43,389 nt of DNA. Source: Candidatus Woesearchaeota archaeon. Its GTDB lineage: Archaea > Nanobdellota > Nanobdellia > Woesearchaeales > ARS49. Under the pieces are notes generated by a model that saw nothing but the letters and a program-made list of their open reading frames with translations, did no database searches and was not told the DNA's origin. Shown here one piece after another: positions 1 through 6,849 of this stretch (positions within the stretch are counted from its first letter, which is position 1; each line of letters opens with the position of its first letter). A program made the translations under genes and the position numbers. The stretch covers positions 1-43,389 of the forward strand of contig JAFGHW010000002.1 of the NCBI GenBank assembly GCA_016929895.1. Direction: 5' to 3'.

Positions 1-87
1 AATAAAAGTCATAACCACTAAAACTAATAAAGCAAGAACAGAAATAACAATAACATTAATACTTAAATCAATAGCTTTTTTATTCAT
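1..87 (-). CDS. pilin-like small membrane protein, partial
   Basis: Too short for the ORF track. The minus strand has an ATG at 87-85 and stays open for 29 codons to the window edge, so the C-terminus is missing. The visible part starts MNKKAIDLSI and runs into a hydrophobic helix. A short basic head, a small residue and then a long hydrophobic stretch is the layout of archaeal class III (prepilin-like) signal peptides and matches the other genes of this operon. Only 40 bp separate it from the preceding gene, so it is probably the last visible gene of the operon that begins at 1976. No function can be assigned. Confidence 0.6.
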   Translation of the reverse strand, partial: MNKKAIDLSINVIVISVLALLVLVVMTFI

Positions 88-127
88 AAAACATATTCAG
101 GAATACGGGTATATAAAAGTTTCTTAA

Positions 128-754
128 TTACCTAAGATATTCAACAGGACAGTCGCCTTCCAAATCCTGGGTAATAAACAAATTATCGCCTGCAGTAAGT
201 TCACCCATAGGAGAAGCAAGATCTCCAAATGGGTCTTTTCTATTAGCACACATATAAAATTTATTAGTTGGAACAGAAATCAAACCGCCAGCAATATTCC
301 ATTTATAATGATAATTATATCCTGGCCATATCTTCTGGATTAATTGGATATCATATACTTCTGGCCCTCTTGCTTTGAGAGCGTTTTCAAAGTCATCTTC
401 ATTTATTATTATAGAAAAATTGAATATGTCAATATCAAAACGAAAACAACGCATATGTGATTGATATTTTCTATAATCTTTCCAACATTCAATTGTTTTA
501 TCAACCAACAAGTCTAATGCCTTTTCTTTATCACCAGGCAAAACAAAATTAGTCATAGAATAAGTATAAGGTATAAATTCCTCCTCTTTAGAAGGCCTGA
601 CAACAGAAAAAATACCCTGCTCACCAAATAATTTTTCCTTGGCAAATTCGTAAGCAGTTTTAATCGGACCTCCAATAATCAATGCAAGAACAATCAAACC
701 TAAAACAATAATAACAATAGTACCTAAAGTTCCGTAGCCTCCTTTTTTATTCAT
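128..754 (-). CDS. pilin-like membrane-anchored protein (208 aa)
   Basis: The N-terminus MNKKGGYG is followed by a single hydrophobic helix (about residues 9-30) and a soluble domain of about 175 residues, presumably outside the cell. The head resembles a class III signal peptide, with possible cleavage after KKG. The ectodomain carries four spaced cysteines, including an ECW motif followed by RCFRFD; a similar arrangement (DCW, then CxxC and IKFD) occurs in the 320-residue protein two genes upstream, so the two may be distant paralogues. The start ATG overlaps the stop of the 46-residue gene upstream (ATGA), which supports both gene models. The family is not recognised; a surface or pseudopilus component is an inference. 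Confidence 0.75.
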   Translation of the reverse strand: MNKKGGYGTLGTIVIIVLGLIVLALIIGGPIKTAYEFAKEKLFGEQGIFSVVRPSKEEEFIPYTYSMTNFVLPGDKEKALDLLVDKTIECWKDYRKYQSHMRCFRFDIDIFNFSIIINEDDFENALKARGPEVYDIQLIQKIWPGYNYHYKWNIAGGLISVPTNKFYMCANRKDPFGDLASPMGELTAGDNLFITQDLEGDCPVEYLR

Positions 755-891
755 CCCATTATTCCTCTTAAAGTCTCAACCATGCCCTGACCAGACTTAG
801 TTGAAAGCCAAATAACAAACAACAAAACAATAAAACCAATAATCAAGGCAATAACATAAGCCCAACCAGGAACATCTGCATTTTTATTCAT
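751..891 (-). CDS. tiny pilin-like membrane protein (46 aa)
   Basis: Missing from the ORF track because of its size. It begins MNKNADVPGW at 891 and ends in a TGA that overlaps the ATG of the next gene (ATGA). Only 3 bp separate it from the stop of the preceding gene. A basic, Asn-rich head is followed by a hydrophobic helix (about residues 11-30) and a short polar tail, which fits a minimal prepilin-like or other single-pass protein. Perfect packing between two genes of the same strand is the main evidence that it is real. Function unknown. Confidence 0.7.
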   Translation of the reverse strand: MNKNADVPGWAYVIALIIGFIVLLFVIWLSTKSGQGMVETLRGIMG

Positions 892-894
892 TTT

Positions 895-1857
895 TCAATC
901 AAGTACAAAAGTACAACCCTCCCCTTTATCTGGATTAATTATCATTTCCTGAGTATAAGGAACAACCTTAACATAATTAAGAGTGTAAAACTTTTCGTCA
1001 CTATTCAATTCATCTTTTCCAAAACCAACAACATCTTTAAGCCAACGCCACCTAAAAAGCTCATTCTTTGCATAAACCTTTTCATACAAAATCCCCAAAG
1101 GAGTATCAACAGAATATGCACCATATCTAGGAACAAAAACATCTTTAACAGGAGACTGACCCTCTGCAATCAATTCATAATAACTCTTGCTGCCTGTAAC
1201 AGGATAATTATACATAAGCCAGGCATTCAAAGAATCAACATTATTTCTTCCGTTCTTAATAAAATCCTTTGTTAACAATTCATCAAACTTTATACGAGAA
1301 CAAACAATACAATTAACAGGCGCCTGATAAAATTTACCAATGAAAGACCTTAAGGCAAGATGCCCTTGACTTTCATCAGGCTCGGACTTTTCCCAAGGAA
1401 AATCATACAAATTCCACCACTTATCAAACAAAGGAAGTTTTCCCTGAAAAACCTTTGACCAGCAATCCTTCATTTCAACGGCAATAATCTTATTCAAAGC
1501 CCATTCTCTTAGCTGCGCAGGATCATCTTTTTTATTAAAATACTTTAATATTGGCCCGTACTTATCTGGGTCATCTGTATAGGTCTTAATGCGCTTTTCA
1601 GCTTCTTTTTTATACTTCTCCAAATCCTCTAAATTAACCTCAATCCTATGAGCACGGCACTCAGCTGGAATCAAACTCCAATCACCCAATTTTGCAATAG
1701 AATGAAAAACCAAAGACCATTCACATGCAATTTTTTCACCTTCTTTTTCAAACAAATCCTTAATAACCGGAAAAACAATAAGAAAAATAACAACTATAAC
1801 AATAGCCAGCATTGCCAAGCCGACAAGAGTACTGACCGCAATTTGTGATTTTTTCAT
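895..1857 (-). CDS. pilin-like membrane-anchored protein with cysteine-containing ectodomain (320 aa)
   Basis: The ORF track begins at a TTG at 1860, but the better start is the ATG at 1857. It overlaps the stop of the upstream 39-residue gene as TGATG and gives the head MKKSQIAVS, typical of a class III signal peptide (KKS/Q). One helix (about residues 8-31) is followed by a soluble domain of about 285 residues rich in Trp, Lys and Cys. Visible landmarks are DCW near residue 135, a CIVC pair followed by IKFDE, and a C-terminal Cys. The DCW and CxxC/IKFD order recalls ECW...RCFRFD in the 208-residue neighbour. Not a family I can name; probably an envelope or pseudopilus subunit. Confidence 0.75.
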   Translation of the reverse strand: MKKSQIAVSTLVGLAMLAIVIVVIFLIVFPVIKDLFEKEGEKIACEWSLVFHSIAKLGDWSLIPAECRAHRIEVNLEDLEKYKKEAEKRIKTYTDDPDKYGPILKYFNKKDDPAQLREWALNKIIAVEMKDCWSKVFQGKLPLFDKWWNLYDFPWEKSEPDESQGHLALRSFIGKFYQAPVNCIVCSRIKFDELLTKDFIKNGRNNVDSLNAWLMYNYPVTGSKSYYELIAEGQSPVKDVFVPRYGAYSVDTPLGILYEKVYAKNELFRWRWLKDVVGFGKDELNSDEKFYTLNYVKVVPYTQEMIINPDKGEGCTFVLD

Positions 1858-1976
1858 CAAGGACCACCAATAAAAACCTTTTGCTTAAACACAACAAGAA
1901 TAATCAAAGCCAATAAAACAAACAAAGCAAGATATAATAAAATCCTAAATAAATTAGACATGCCTCTTTTTTCCAT
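1857..1976 (-). CDS. tiny single-pass membrane protein (39 aa)
   Basis: Absent from the ORF track. It starts MEKRGMSNLF at 1976, has one long hydrophobic helix (about residues 10-30) and ends FIGGP. Its TGA overlaps the ATG of the next gene (TGATG). A TATA-like box at 1996-2006 is centred about 25 bp upstream of its ATG, so it is most likely the first, leaderless gene of the small-membrane-protein operon. The KRG head before the helix is compatible with prepilin processing. Function unknown. Confidence 0.65.
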   Translation of the reverse strand: MEKRGMSNLFRILLYLALFVLLALIILVVFKQKVFIGGP

Positions 1977-1995
1977 AACCTGAGAACAGATTTAA

Positions 1996-2006
1996 CTATA
2001 TATAAG
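1996..2006 (-). promoter_or_regulatory. TATA box of the small pilin-like operon
   Basis: On the minus strand the sequence reads CTTATATATAG, centred about 25 bp before the ATG at 1976. This is the spacing of an archaeal TATA box for a leaderless transcript. Confidence 0.6.
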
Positions 2007-2043
2007 GTTTTCGGAAGAACATAGAAAAGCCTTTGCTTTTTGC

Positions 2044-2056
2044 AAAAGAAAAAAAA
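2044..2056 (-). terminator. T-rich terminator after the 94-aa pilin-like gene
   Basis: Directly after the TAA at 2057-2059 the minus strand has eight Ts, then CTTTTGC. Oligo-T runs without a hairpin are the usual archaeal termination signal. Confidence 0.5.
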
Positions 2057-2341
2057 TTATTGCTTCATAACAGAGCAGCAAATAAAATTCGGATCAATAT
2101 CAGAACATTTTTTTGGAGGCTCTATATTTCTCTGAACATAATTTTCTCCAGGAAGCCTAACTCCCCCATATACTTCATTACATTCTGTTTCAGTCATACA
2201 ATCACCAGGACAAGTAATTAATTGCTTAGACAAGCCCCCTGTTTTAGTAGTAAAAATGTAAAACAAAACAACTAAAACCAAAATAGCAAGAATAGCTACA
2301 ACAACAGTAGTAATAGTAAGACCCTGAGCTTTTTTATTCAT
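2057..2341 (-). CDS. KKAQ-type pilin-like protein with cysteine-rich tail (94 aa)
   Basis: The track start (GTG at 2350) is probably too long. The ATG at 2341 lies behind a good GGTGAT ribosome site and gives MNKKAQGLTI, a textbook class III prepilin head, followed by a hydrophobic helix (about residues 8-30). The exported part of about 60 residues has six cysteines (CPGDC, TEC, KKC, ICC), which suggests a small disulfide-bonded knot. It has its own promoter at 2377-2388 and terminator, so it is a single-gene unit upstream of the tiny-protein operon. Likely a minor pilin or small surface protein; exact role unknown. Confidence 0.75.
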   Translation of the reverse strand: MNKKAQGLTITTVVVAILAILVLVVLFYIFTTKTGGLSKQLITCPGDCMTETECNEVYGGVRLPGENYVQRNIEPPKKCSDIDPNFICCSVMKQ

Positions 2342-2376
2342 GAATATCACCTTTTTATTCCTGAATTAGCACTATT

Positions 2377-2388
2377 GGTATATAAATT
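2377..2388 (-). promoter_or_regulatory. TATA box of the 94-aa pilin-like gene
   Basis: The minus strand reads AAATTTATATACC, about 42 bp before the ATG at 2341. This predicts a short leader of about 16 nt holding the AAAGGTGAT ribosome site. Confidence 0.5.
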
Positions 2389-2868
2389 TTACTGTGATTC
2401 AGAAGGAAACAAAGCAGGAACAAGCCGCGAATCAGATAAAAAAGCCTCTCTCTTCATATCCTCAATTATGTAATGCACATTCTTAGACTTAATACTAAAT
2501 TTGGTATCAATCTGCTCCAAATACATCTCCATATCACTAACAGTCTTAAAAACAAATTCAACAATAAAATCATAGCCATTATTAATTTTATACATGTTAT
2601 TAACATGCAAAGACTTTAAAAGGAATTTTCGCACATTTTCCTTATCAGACTTATTAATCTTAAACATTACATGAGCCTTAACACTAAAGCCTAAAGCATC
2701 AAAATTCAACAAGCAACTATTGCGAAGAATCGCATCGCCTGCCTTAGCCTTGATTTGGTCATGCAAAGTAGAGACCGGAATCTTAGTTTTACGCGCAATA
2801 TCCTTTAAATGCGCCCTTGAATTTTCCCTTAAATGAGCCAAAAGCATTAAATCCTTTTTTTTAATCAT
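2389..2868 (-). CDS. Lrp/AsnC-family transcriptional regulator (159 aa)
   Basis: Residues 1-50 form a winged helix-turn-helix (NSRAHLKDIARKTKIPVSTL is the HTH core). The rest fits the alpha/beta RAM (ligand-binding/oligomerisation) domain of Lrp/AsnC proteins, and the total length is normal for the family. The ATG at 2868 is preferred over the track's GTG at 2877 because a near-perfect GAGGTGAT ribosome site precedes it. The gene is divergent from the AbrB-PhoU/kinase pair. An ATCGAT inverted repeat covers its predicted transcription start, so autoregulation is plausible. The effector is unknown; amino acids are typical for the family. Confidence 0.85.
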   Translation of the reverse strand: MIKKKDLMLLAHLRENSRAHLKDIARKTKIPVSTLHDQIKAKAGDAILRNSCLLNFDALGFSVKAHVMFKINKSDKENVRKFLLKSLHVNNMYKINNGYDFIVEFVFKTVSDMEMYLEQIDTKFSIKSKNVHYIIEDMKREAFLSDSRLVPALFPSESQ

Positions 2869-2880
2869 AAAAATCACCTC

Positions 2881-2898
2881 ATCGATTTTTATATCGAT
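2881..2898. promoter_or_regulatory. inverted repeat ATCGAT-N6-ATCGAT, probable operator
   Basis: Two ATCGAT hexamers separated by six bases form a symmetric site between the ribosome site and the TATA box of the Lrp-like gene. It spans the transcription start predicted from the TATA box at 2915-2924. The placement suits a repressor operator, most simply for the Lrp-like protein itself. Confidence 0.45.
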
Positions 2899-2914
2899 TA
2901 TAATAGGAAGGATT

Positions 2915-2924
2915 AGATATATAC
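2915..2924 (-). promoter_or_regulatory. TATA box of the Lrp/AsnC gene
   Basis: The minus strand reads GTATATATCT after a purine-rich AAAAA stretch that resembles a BRE. The predicted start near 2893 gives a leader of about 25 nt with the GAGGTGAT ribosome site. Confidence 0.45.
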
Positions 2925-2974
2925 TTTTTTCTTATACCTTATATATTGGTATATAATTATATAATTTAGAAAAA

Positions 2975-2983
2975 CTTATATAG
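2975..2983 (+). promoter_or_regulatory. TATA box of the PhoU-like/kinase operon
   Basis: CTTATATAG is centred 28 bp before the ATG at 3007, the spacing of a leaderless archaeal promoter. Confidence 0.6.
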
Positions 2984-3006
2984 TTGAAATGATCTTTAAT
3001 TAACAT

Positions 3007-3906
3007 ATGAAAAGAAAAGTAATACAACTAGCAGGCAAAACACTTGTTGTCAGCCTGCCAAGCAAATGGGCAAAACAACATGGAGTAAAGAAAGGGGATG
3101 AGATAGAAGTACAAGAAAAGGAAAACAATCTATTTCTTAAAACAAATTCTATAGAAGAAAAAAATAAAATAGAAATGAATTATGACAAACTAGAAATACT
3201 TACAAAAAGAAGTCTATTCAGACAATATCATGAAGGAGTTGATGAGATACAAATCAATTTTTCAAATCCGCAGCGAATACAAGACATACAAGAATATCTC
3301 AATGAACTAATAGGATATGAAATAGTAAAACAAGGAAGCAATTATGCACTAATAAATGACGTTTCCGGCCAAAAACAACAAGAATTTGACCAAATAATGA
3401 GAAGACTATTTTTATTACTAAAAGGCATGCTGGAAGACAGCATAATTGCATTTAAAGATAAAGATAAAGAAATGTTACAAAATATAATACTAAGAGATAC
3501 AGAAATAAATAAATTTACCCATTTTTGTTTAAGATTGCTAACCAAAACAAATATAGAACCAGACAAGAAAAAAATATATTTCACAATGCTGTACACCTTA
3601 GAAAGAATAAGTGATGATTACAAAAACATGATACAGTACATGCTGGAAACAAAAAAATTGCCGGATAACGATGCTATAAGAATATGCGAAGCTCTCCATA
3701 AATTTTACACCCGAATATACGAATTTACATTTACAAAAAAACTCGTAATAGCCAAAGACATAGCAATAATAAATGCGCAAACAAAAGTAAAAACAAAAAA
3801 ATATATGGAAACAAAAAACATACAAACTGGATTTTTCTTGAATTCCATAATAAATTCATTAATAACTTTGCAAGAATTGCAATTGCCTTATATTAACTAT
3901 GACTGA
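3007..3906 (+). CDS. AbrB-PhoU domain regulator, phosphate-uptake-regulator-like (299 aa)
   Basis: Residues 1-45 are an AbrB/SpoVT-type swapped-hairpin DNA-binding domain (KVIQLAGKTLVVSLPSKWAK, then GVKKGDEIEV). Residues about 120-290 are helical and look PhoU-like, with paired helices bearing acidic/His positions (for example DTEINKF). This two-domain layout is common in archaeal 'phosphate uptake regulator' proteins. No Pst transporter lies in the window. The last 8 bp overlap the start of the kinase gene, so translation is probably coupled and the kinase is a candidate partner. The gene has its own leaderless promoter. Function in phosphate control is a family-level inference only. Confidence 0.8.
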   Translation: MKRKVIQLAGKTLVVSLPSKWAKQHGVKKGDEIEVQEKENNLFLKTNSIEEKNKIEMNYDKLEILTKRSLFRQYHEGVDEIQINFSNPQRIQDIQEYLNELIGYEIVKQGSNYALINDVSGQKQQEFDQIMRRLFLLLKGMLEDSIIAFKDKDKEMLQNIILRDTEINKFTHFCLRLLTKTNIEPDKKKIYFTMLYTLERISDDYKNMIQYMLETKKLPDNDAIRICEALHKFYTRIYEFTFTKKLVIAKDIAIINAQTKVKTKKYMETKNIQTGFFLNSIINSLITLQELQLPYINYD

Positions 3907-5827
3907 TTTAAAGGTTGGTGGAGAATTTGCAGGAAAGTATAAACTAGAAGAAAGAATAGGCGAAGGAAAATTCAAAGAAACATGGAAAGCAGAAGACGCT
4001 ATAATGAAGAGGACCGTTGCTTTAAAAACATTCCAAGAACAAAATGATAACATAGACGAATTAATAAGAGAAGCATCAAATCAAACAAAATTAGGAAAAC
4101 ATCCTAACATTGTTCAAATATATGATGCATCAAAAGATCCAATAACAGGATATTCTTTTATAAGCGAAGAATTTAAAGAAGGAGAAACACTCGAAGAAAT
4201 TTCAAAAAAAGGATTAACTGAAAAAGAAATTATGGATATTCTTATTCAATTATCAGACGGGCTTGCCTATGCCCATAAAAAAGGAATAATTCATAGAGAC
4301 TTAAAACCTTCTAATATACTAATGAAAGGAAAAACTCCAATAATAACCGACTGGGGAGGCAGTTCAGAATCTGGAATAAAACATATTCCGGTAGATGGTG
4401 TTCATGGTTCAATATTATTTAGATCACCCGAAGCTCTTGATGGATCTACTGATCCAAAAGTAGATACATACGCATTAGGAGTTCTTTCTTATTGGCTTTT
4501 TACAAAAGAATTCCCATTCACAGGAAACAGCTATGAAGAAATAAAAGACAAAATAATAAATTTAGAGCCTAAAAAACTATCAGAATATATGTTTAGTACA
4601 AAAATAAGCAGAAAATTTGAAAAAATAATAATGCGCCAATTAAGCAAAAATCCAAAGAAAAGATATTCTGCTAAAAAATTAAGAAGAAAACTATGGTTAC
4701 ATCGCAATCGAAAGAAAATTGCAGCTATGGCCGCGGCCATGACCGGAATAGCAATAACTGTAACGCCCATTTTATCTATGATTGGATTATTAGGAACATT
4801 AAATACTATTGGCATGTTCAAATCAATAACTCTGCCGAAAACAGATTTAAAAATAATATACCTAAACTCAAAAAAATTAAAATACACTGAATCTATTCAT
4901 CCATGCCGGAAAGATTCAGACAGCAATGTTAGAATAACTATGCGAAATTTATTCCCTGATTCAATGGAAACCTATATTCGACGTGGAAACAAAATATTTG
5001 CAGTAACCAAAAAAGATATTTATATGTACTCTATTGAAAACATAGAGCCAAAAGGAATCCGTTATGGGGAAACACGGATCACAGAAACGCCAGATCAAGA
5101 AGAAACAAACATACAGTTGTCGCCGAATGGAAATTTTTTAGCATATATGACAGGAAGAAATCTTCATGTGATCCGGACAGATAGTAAATTTGAACGAACT
5201 GTATTGGAGAATATAGATGAATATATGTGGAATACATTACAAGAGAAAATAACCTACAGAAAAGGGAATACTATTTATATAACCGATTTGCAAGAAGCAC
5301 CATTTGCTGAACAAAAAGCCAGAAAAATAGTAGAAGGGATTTATCCAAAATGGACAGATGACTCATCATATTTATTCTACTTTATAAAAAATGAAAATGA
5401 AACAAGCATCTGCGTTAAGGAATGCGGTAGTCCAGATTTCATTACTGGTACAAAAAAATTATCAGGATGGAAATTTTCTGTAGACAAAAGTGTTCAAGAG
5501 TTCTTTCTATCGCATAATCGCCAAGTGGTTGCTGATAAATTTAGCTTGGCATACTTTGTTCCTAAAAAACAGCAACTAATAGTTATAAAAGGAAAATTAG
5601 ATAAGACTATACACCCCGCTGTATATCCTGTGAGAAACTTCCAAGATATACGACAAATAGTATTCAATCCTGATTTGGATGGAATTCTTTTTAGCGGAAA
5701 ACTTTTACAAGAACAAGATTATGAGATATTCTATTATCACTTAAATCCCTTGCGAAAAATAAGATTGACAAATAATCAAGAAGACGATACTAATCCTATG
5801 TTCTTCAGCTACAAATCTCCAAACTAG
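3899..5827 (+). CDS. transmembrane Hanks-type Ser/Thr protein kinase with propeller-like C-terminal region (642 aa)
   Basis: A complete kinase domain occupies residues about 14-265: glycine loop GEGKFKETW (21-29), VALK lysine (K43), alpha-C glutamate in IREA (E58), HRDLKPSN (132-139), a DWG in place of DFG (151-153) and SPE (176-178). All catalytic residues are present. A basic stretch and one membrane helix (about 274-305) follow. The last 330 residues, presumably outside the cell, contain strand-rich repeats such as SPNGNFLAYM and YPKWTDDSSYLFYF, typical of TolB/WD40-like propellers. This is the receptor-kinase layout of bacterial PknB-like proteins. It overlaps the PhoU-like gene upstream and, convergently, the end of the envelope operon by 23 bp. 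Ligand and substrate are unknown. Confidence 0.9.
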   Translation: MTDLKVGGEFAGKYKLEERIGEGKFKETWKAEDAIMKRTVALKTFQEQNDNIDELIREASNQTKLGKHPNIVQIYDASKDPITGYSFISEEFKEGETLEEISKKGLTEKEIMDILIQLSDGLAYAHKKGIIHRDLKPSNILMKGKTPIITDWGGSSESGIKHIPVDGVHGSILFRSPEALDGSTDPKVDTYALGVLSYWLFTKEFPFTGNSYEEIKDKIINLEPKKLSEYMFSTKISRKFEKIIMRQLSKNPKKRYSAKKLRRKLWLHRNRKKIAAMAAAMTGIAITVTPILSMIGLLGTLNTIGMFKSITLPKTDLKIIYLNSKKLKYTESIHPCRKDSDSNVRITMRNLFPDSMETYIRRGNKIFAVTKKDIYMYSIENIEPKGIRYGETRITETPDQEETNIQLSPNGNFLAYMTGRNLHVIRTDSKFERTVLENIDEYMWNTLQEKITYRKGNTIYITDLQEAPFAEQKARKIVEGIYPKWTDDSSYLFYFIKNENETSICVKECGSPDFITGTKKLSGWKFSVDKSVQEFFLSHNRQVVADKFSLAYFVPKKQQLIVIKGKLDKTIHPAVYPVRNFQDIRQIVFNPDLDGILFSGKLLQEQDYEIFYYHLNPLRKIRLTNNQEDDTNPMFFSYKSPN

Positions 5828-6374
5828 GAAGAATGTCAAAACCAGGCCTTACAACAACAGGATGTTCTTCATACTCTTTTTCACCAGGACAAGGACTGCC
5901 TATTAAAAAATCACTAGCAAGACCATCTACCTTGAAAAAATAATCCTTTTTCCACAAACCCAAAGAAGAATCAAGCATTTTCTCTATCTCCTGCCTTGAA
6001 TACAAACAAGAATTAATACTGCCTGGACAAGACAAAGACCCGCCAAGAGCACAATCCTGCAATAACTCCTTAATACTGCGGCCAAAACAAGAAGTAGAAG
6101 TACCTAAACAAGAATTCAAAAAATTCGCAGCCAAAAAACTCTCTTTAACAATCTTAGAAGGCTCGGAAACAGGCTTAAGCAAAAAAAACTGAACCGCAAA
6201 TAACAGAGCCAAAGCAATAAGGATAACAACAATAGCAAGACCTAAAATCTCCATCTGAGCCTTGCAGGCCCAGATGCAACGCCTCTCCTTCCTCTCCACC
6301 TCGCTATGCTCGGGTCGCCTCGTGCGATTCAACTGCTTTACCGGCAAGGAATGCATCTGCGCCTTACTCGCCAT
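5805..6374 (-). CDS. KAQ-type pilin-like protein with a 34-codon insertion at the processing site (189 aa)
   Basis: The last gene of the big envelope operon. The mature-looking part starts KAQMEILGLAIVV and has one helix (about residues 43-65), then a small ectodomain with several cysteines (NSCL, TSCFG, LQDCAL, LSCPG, NSCLY). The N-terminus is odd: MASKAQMH is followed by a basic, charged stretch and then a second KAQM. The DNA shows why: a GC-rich block of 102 bp, exactly 34 codons, with 12-bp direct repeats at its ends. Without it the protein would be MASKAQMEILG..., like its neighbours. Either KAQ could be the cleavage site. The start overlaps the preceding gene by 11 bp. It ends inside the convergent kinase gene. 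Probably a minor pilin-like subunit. Confidence 0.75.
   Translation of the reverse strand: MASKAQMHSLPVKQLNRTRRPEHSEVERKERRCIWACKAQMEILGLAIVVILIALALLFAVQFFLLKPVSEPSKIVKESFLAANFLNSCLGTSTSCFGRSIKELLQDCALGGSLSCPGSINSCLYSRQEIEKMLDSSLGLWKKDYFFKVDGLASDFLIGSPCPGEKEYEEHPVVVRPGFDILPSLEICS
6252..6365. repeat. GC-rich 102-bp in-frame insertion with 12-bp direct and 8-bp inverted repeats
   Basis: The direct repeats are CATCTGAGCCTT (6252-6263) and CATCTGCGCCTT (6354-6365), 102 bp apart with one mismatch. CAGATGCA (6271-6278) and TGCATCTG (6352-6359) form a perfect inverted repeat near the edges. The block between is clearly more GC-rich than its surroundings. It contains CTCGCTATGCTCGGGT (6300-6315), found again in the palindromic element at 30108-30123. 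This looks like a small inserted element with target duplication, or a remnant of one. Confidence 0.6.
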
Positions 6375-6849
6375 AAAAACTCACCTCAACAACACCAAAA
6401 TCATAAAGATTAGAAGAAGCATTATACAACAAAACAGTACTCTGGCTAACCAATTTAGAAGAAATCTTATCAGGAACATTAGAATACAAAACAAACCAAT
6501 CAGACTCAACAGGATACACTTTTTTAACCCTAATCTTAGAAAAACCAAACACATCAAAATAGTCAATCCTCAACTGCTCTGTCTCCAAAAGACTGCTAAA
6601 ATAACCCAGCTTAAGCAAATCAAAACAATTACCCTTTTGAATACCAACAAAAGAGCAATCAAGCTCTGGCAAAAACAAAGCCTTTTGAAATAACTGCAAA
6701 GAACGCAAACTCTCAGCCCTGAAAGCCTCTCGTTCAATAGACGAATGCTGCAATCTAAAATAAAAAATAGAACCAATAGACAACAAAAGCAAAAAAACTA
6801 TCAAAACCGCCAACATTTCAAACATCCTAATCTGAGCTTTTTTTGACAT
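6364..6849 (-). CDS. KKAQ-type prepilin-like protein (161 aa)
   Basis: The ATG at 6849 is chosen over the track's TTG at 6867, because it overlaps the stop of the upstream gene (TAATG) and gives MSKKAQIRMFEMLAV. That is the cleanest class III motif in the window, with a Gln at +1 and a Glu at +6 after the KKA processing site. One helix (about residues 10-32) is followed by a beta-rich ectodomain of about 130 residues with two cysteines. It sits between two other membrane-anchored proteins in the operon. Likely a pilin or pseudopilin; the prepilin peptidase is not in this window. Confidence 0.8.
   Translation of the reverse strand: MSKKAQIRMFEMLAVLIVFLLLLSIGSIFYFRLQHSSIEREAFRAESLRSLQLFQKALFLPELDCSFVGIQKGNCFDLLKLGYFSSLLETEQLRIDYFDVFGFSKIRVKKVYPVESDWFVLYSNVPDKISSKLVSQSTVLLYNASSNLYDFGVVEVSFYGE

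Noticed and set aside
1648-1848. Plus-strand 66-aa ORF in the track
   Set aside because: It is the antisense shadow of the 320-aa pilin-like gene: no promoter, low-complexity Asn/Lys translation, and the minus frame is fixed by stop-start overlaps.
4531-4887. 118-aa hydrophobic minus-strand ORF opposite the kinase
   Set aside because: Antisense shadow. The kinase frame is certain from its motifs, and AT-rich Lys/Asn codons read backwards give Phe/Leu/Ile.
6262-6693. 143-aa plus-strand ORF MQAQMQRL...
   Set aside because: It covers the GC-rich insertion and the antisense of the MSKKAQ gene. There is no ribosome site or TATA, and no recognisable domain.
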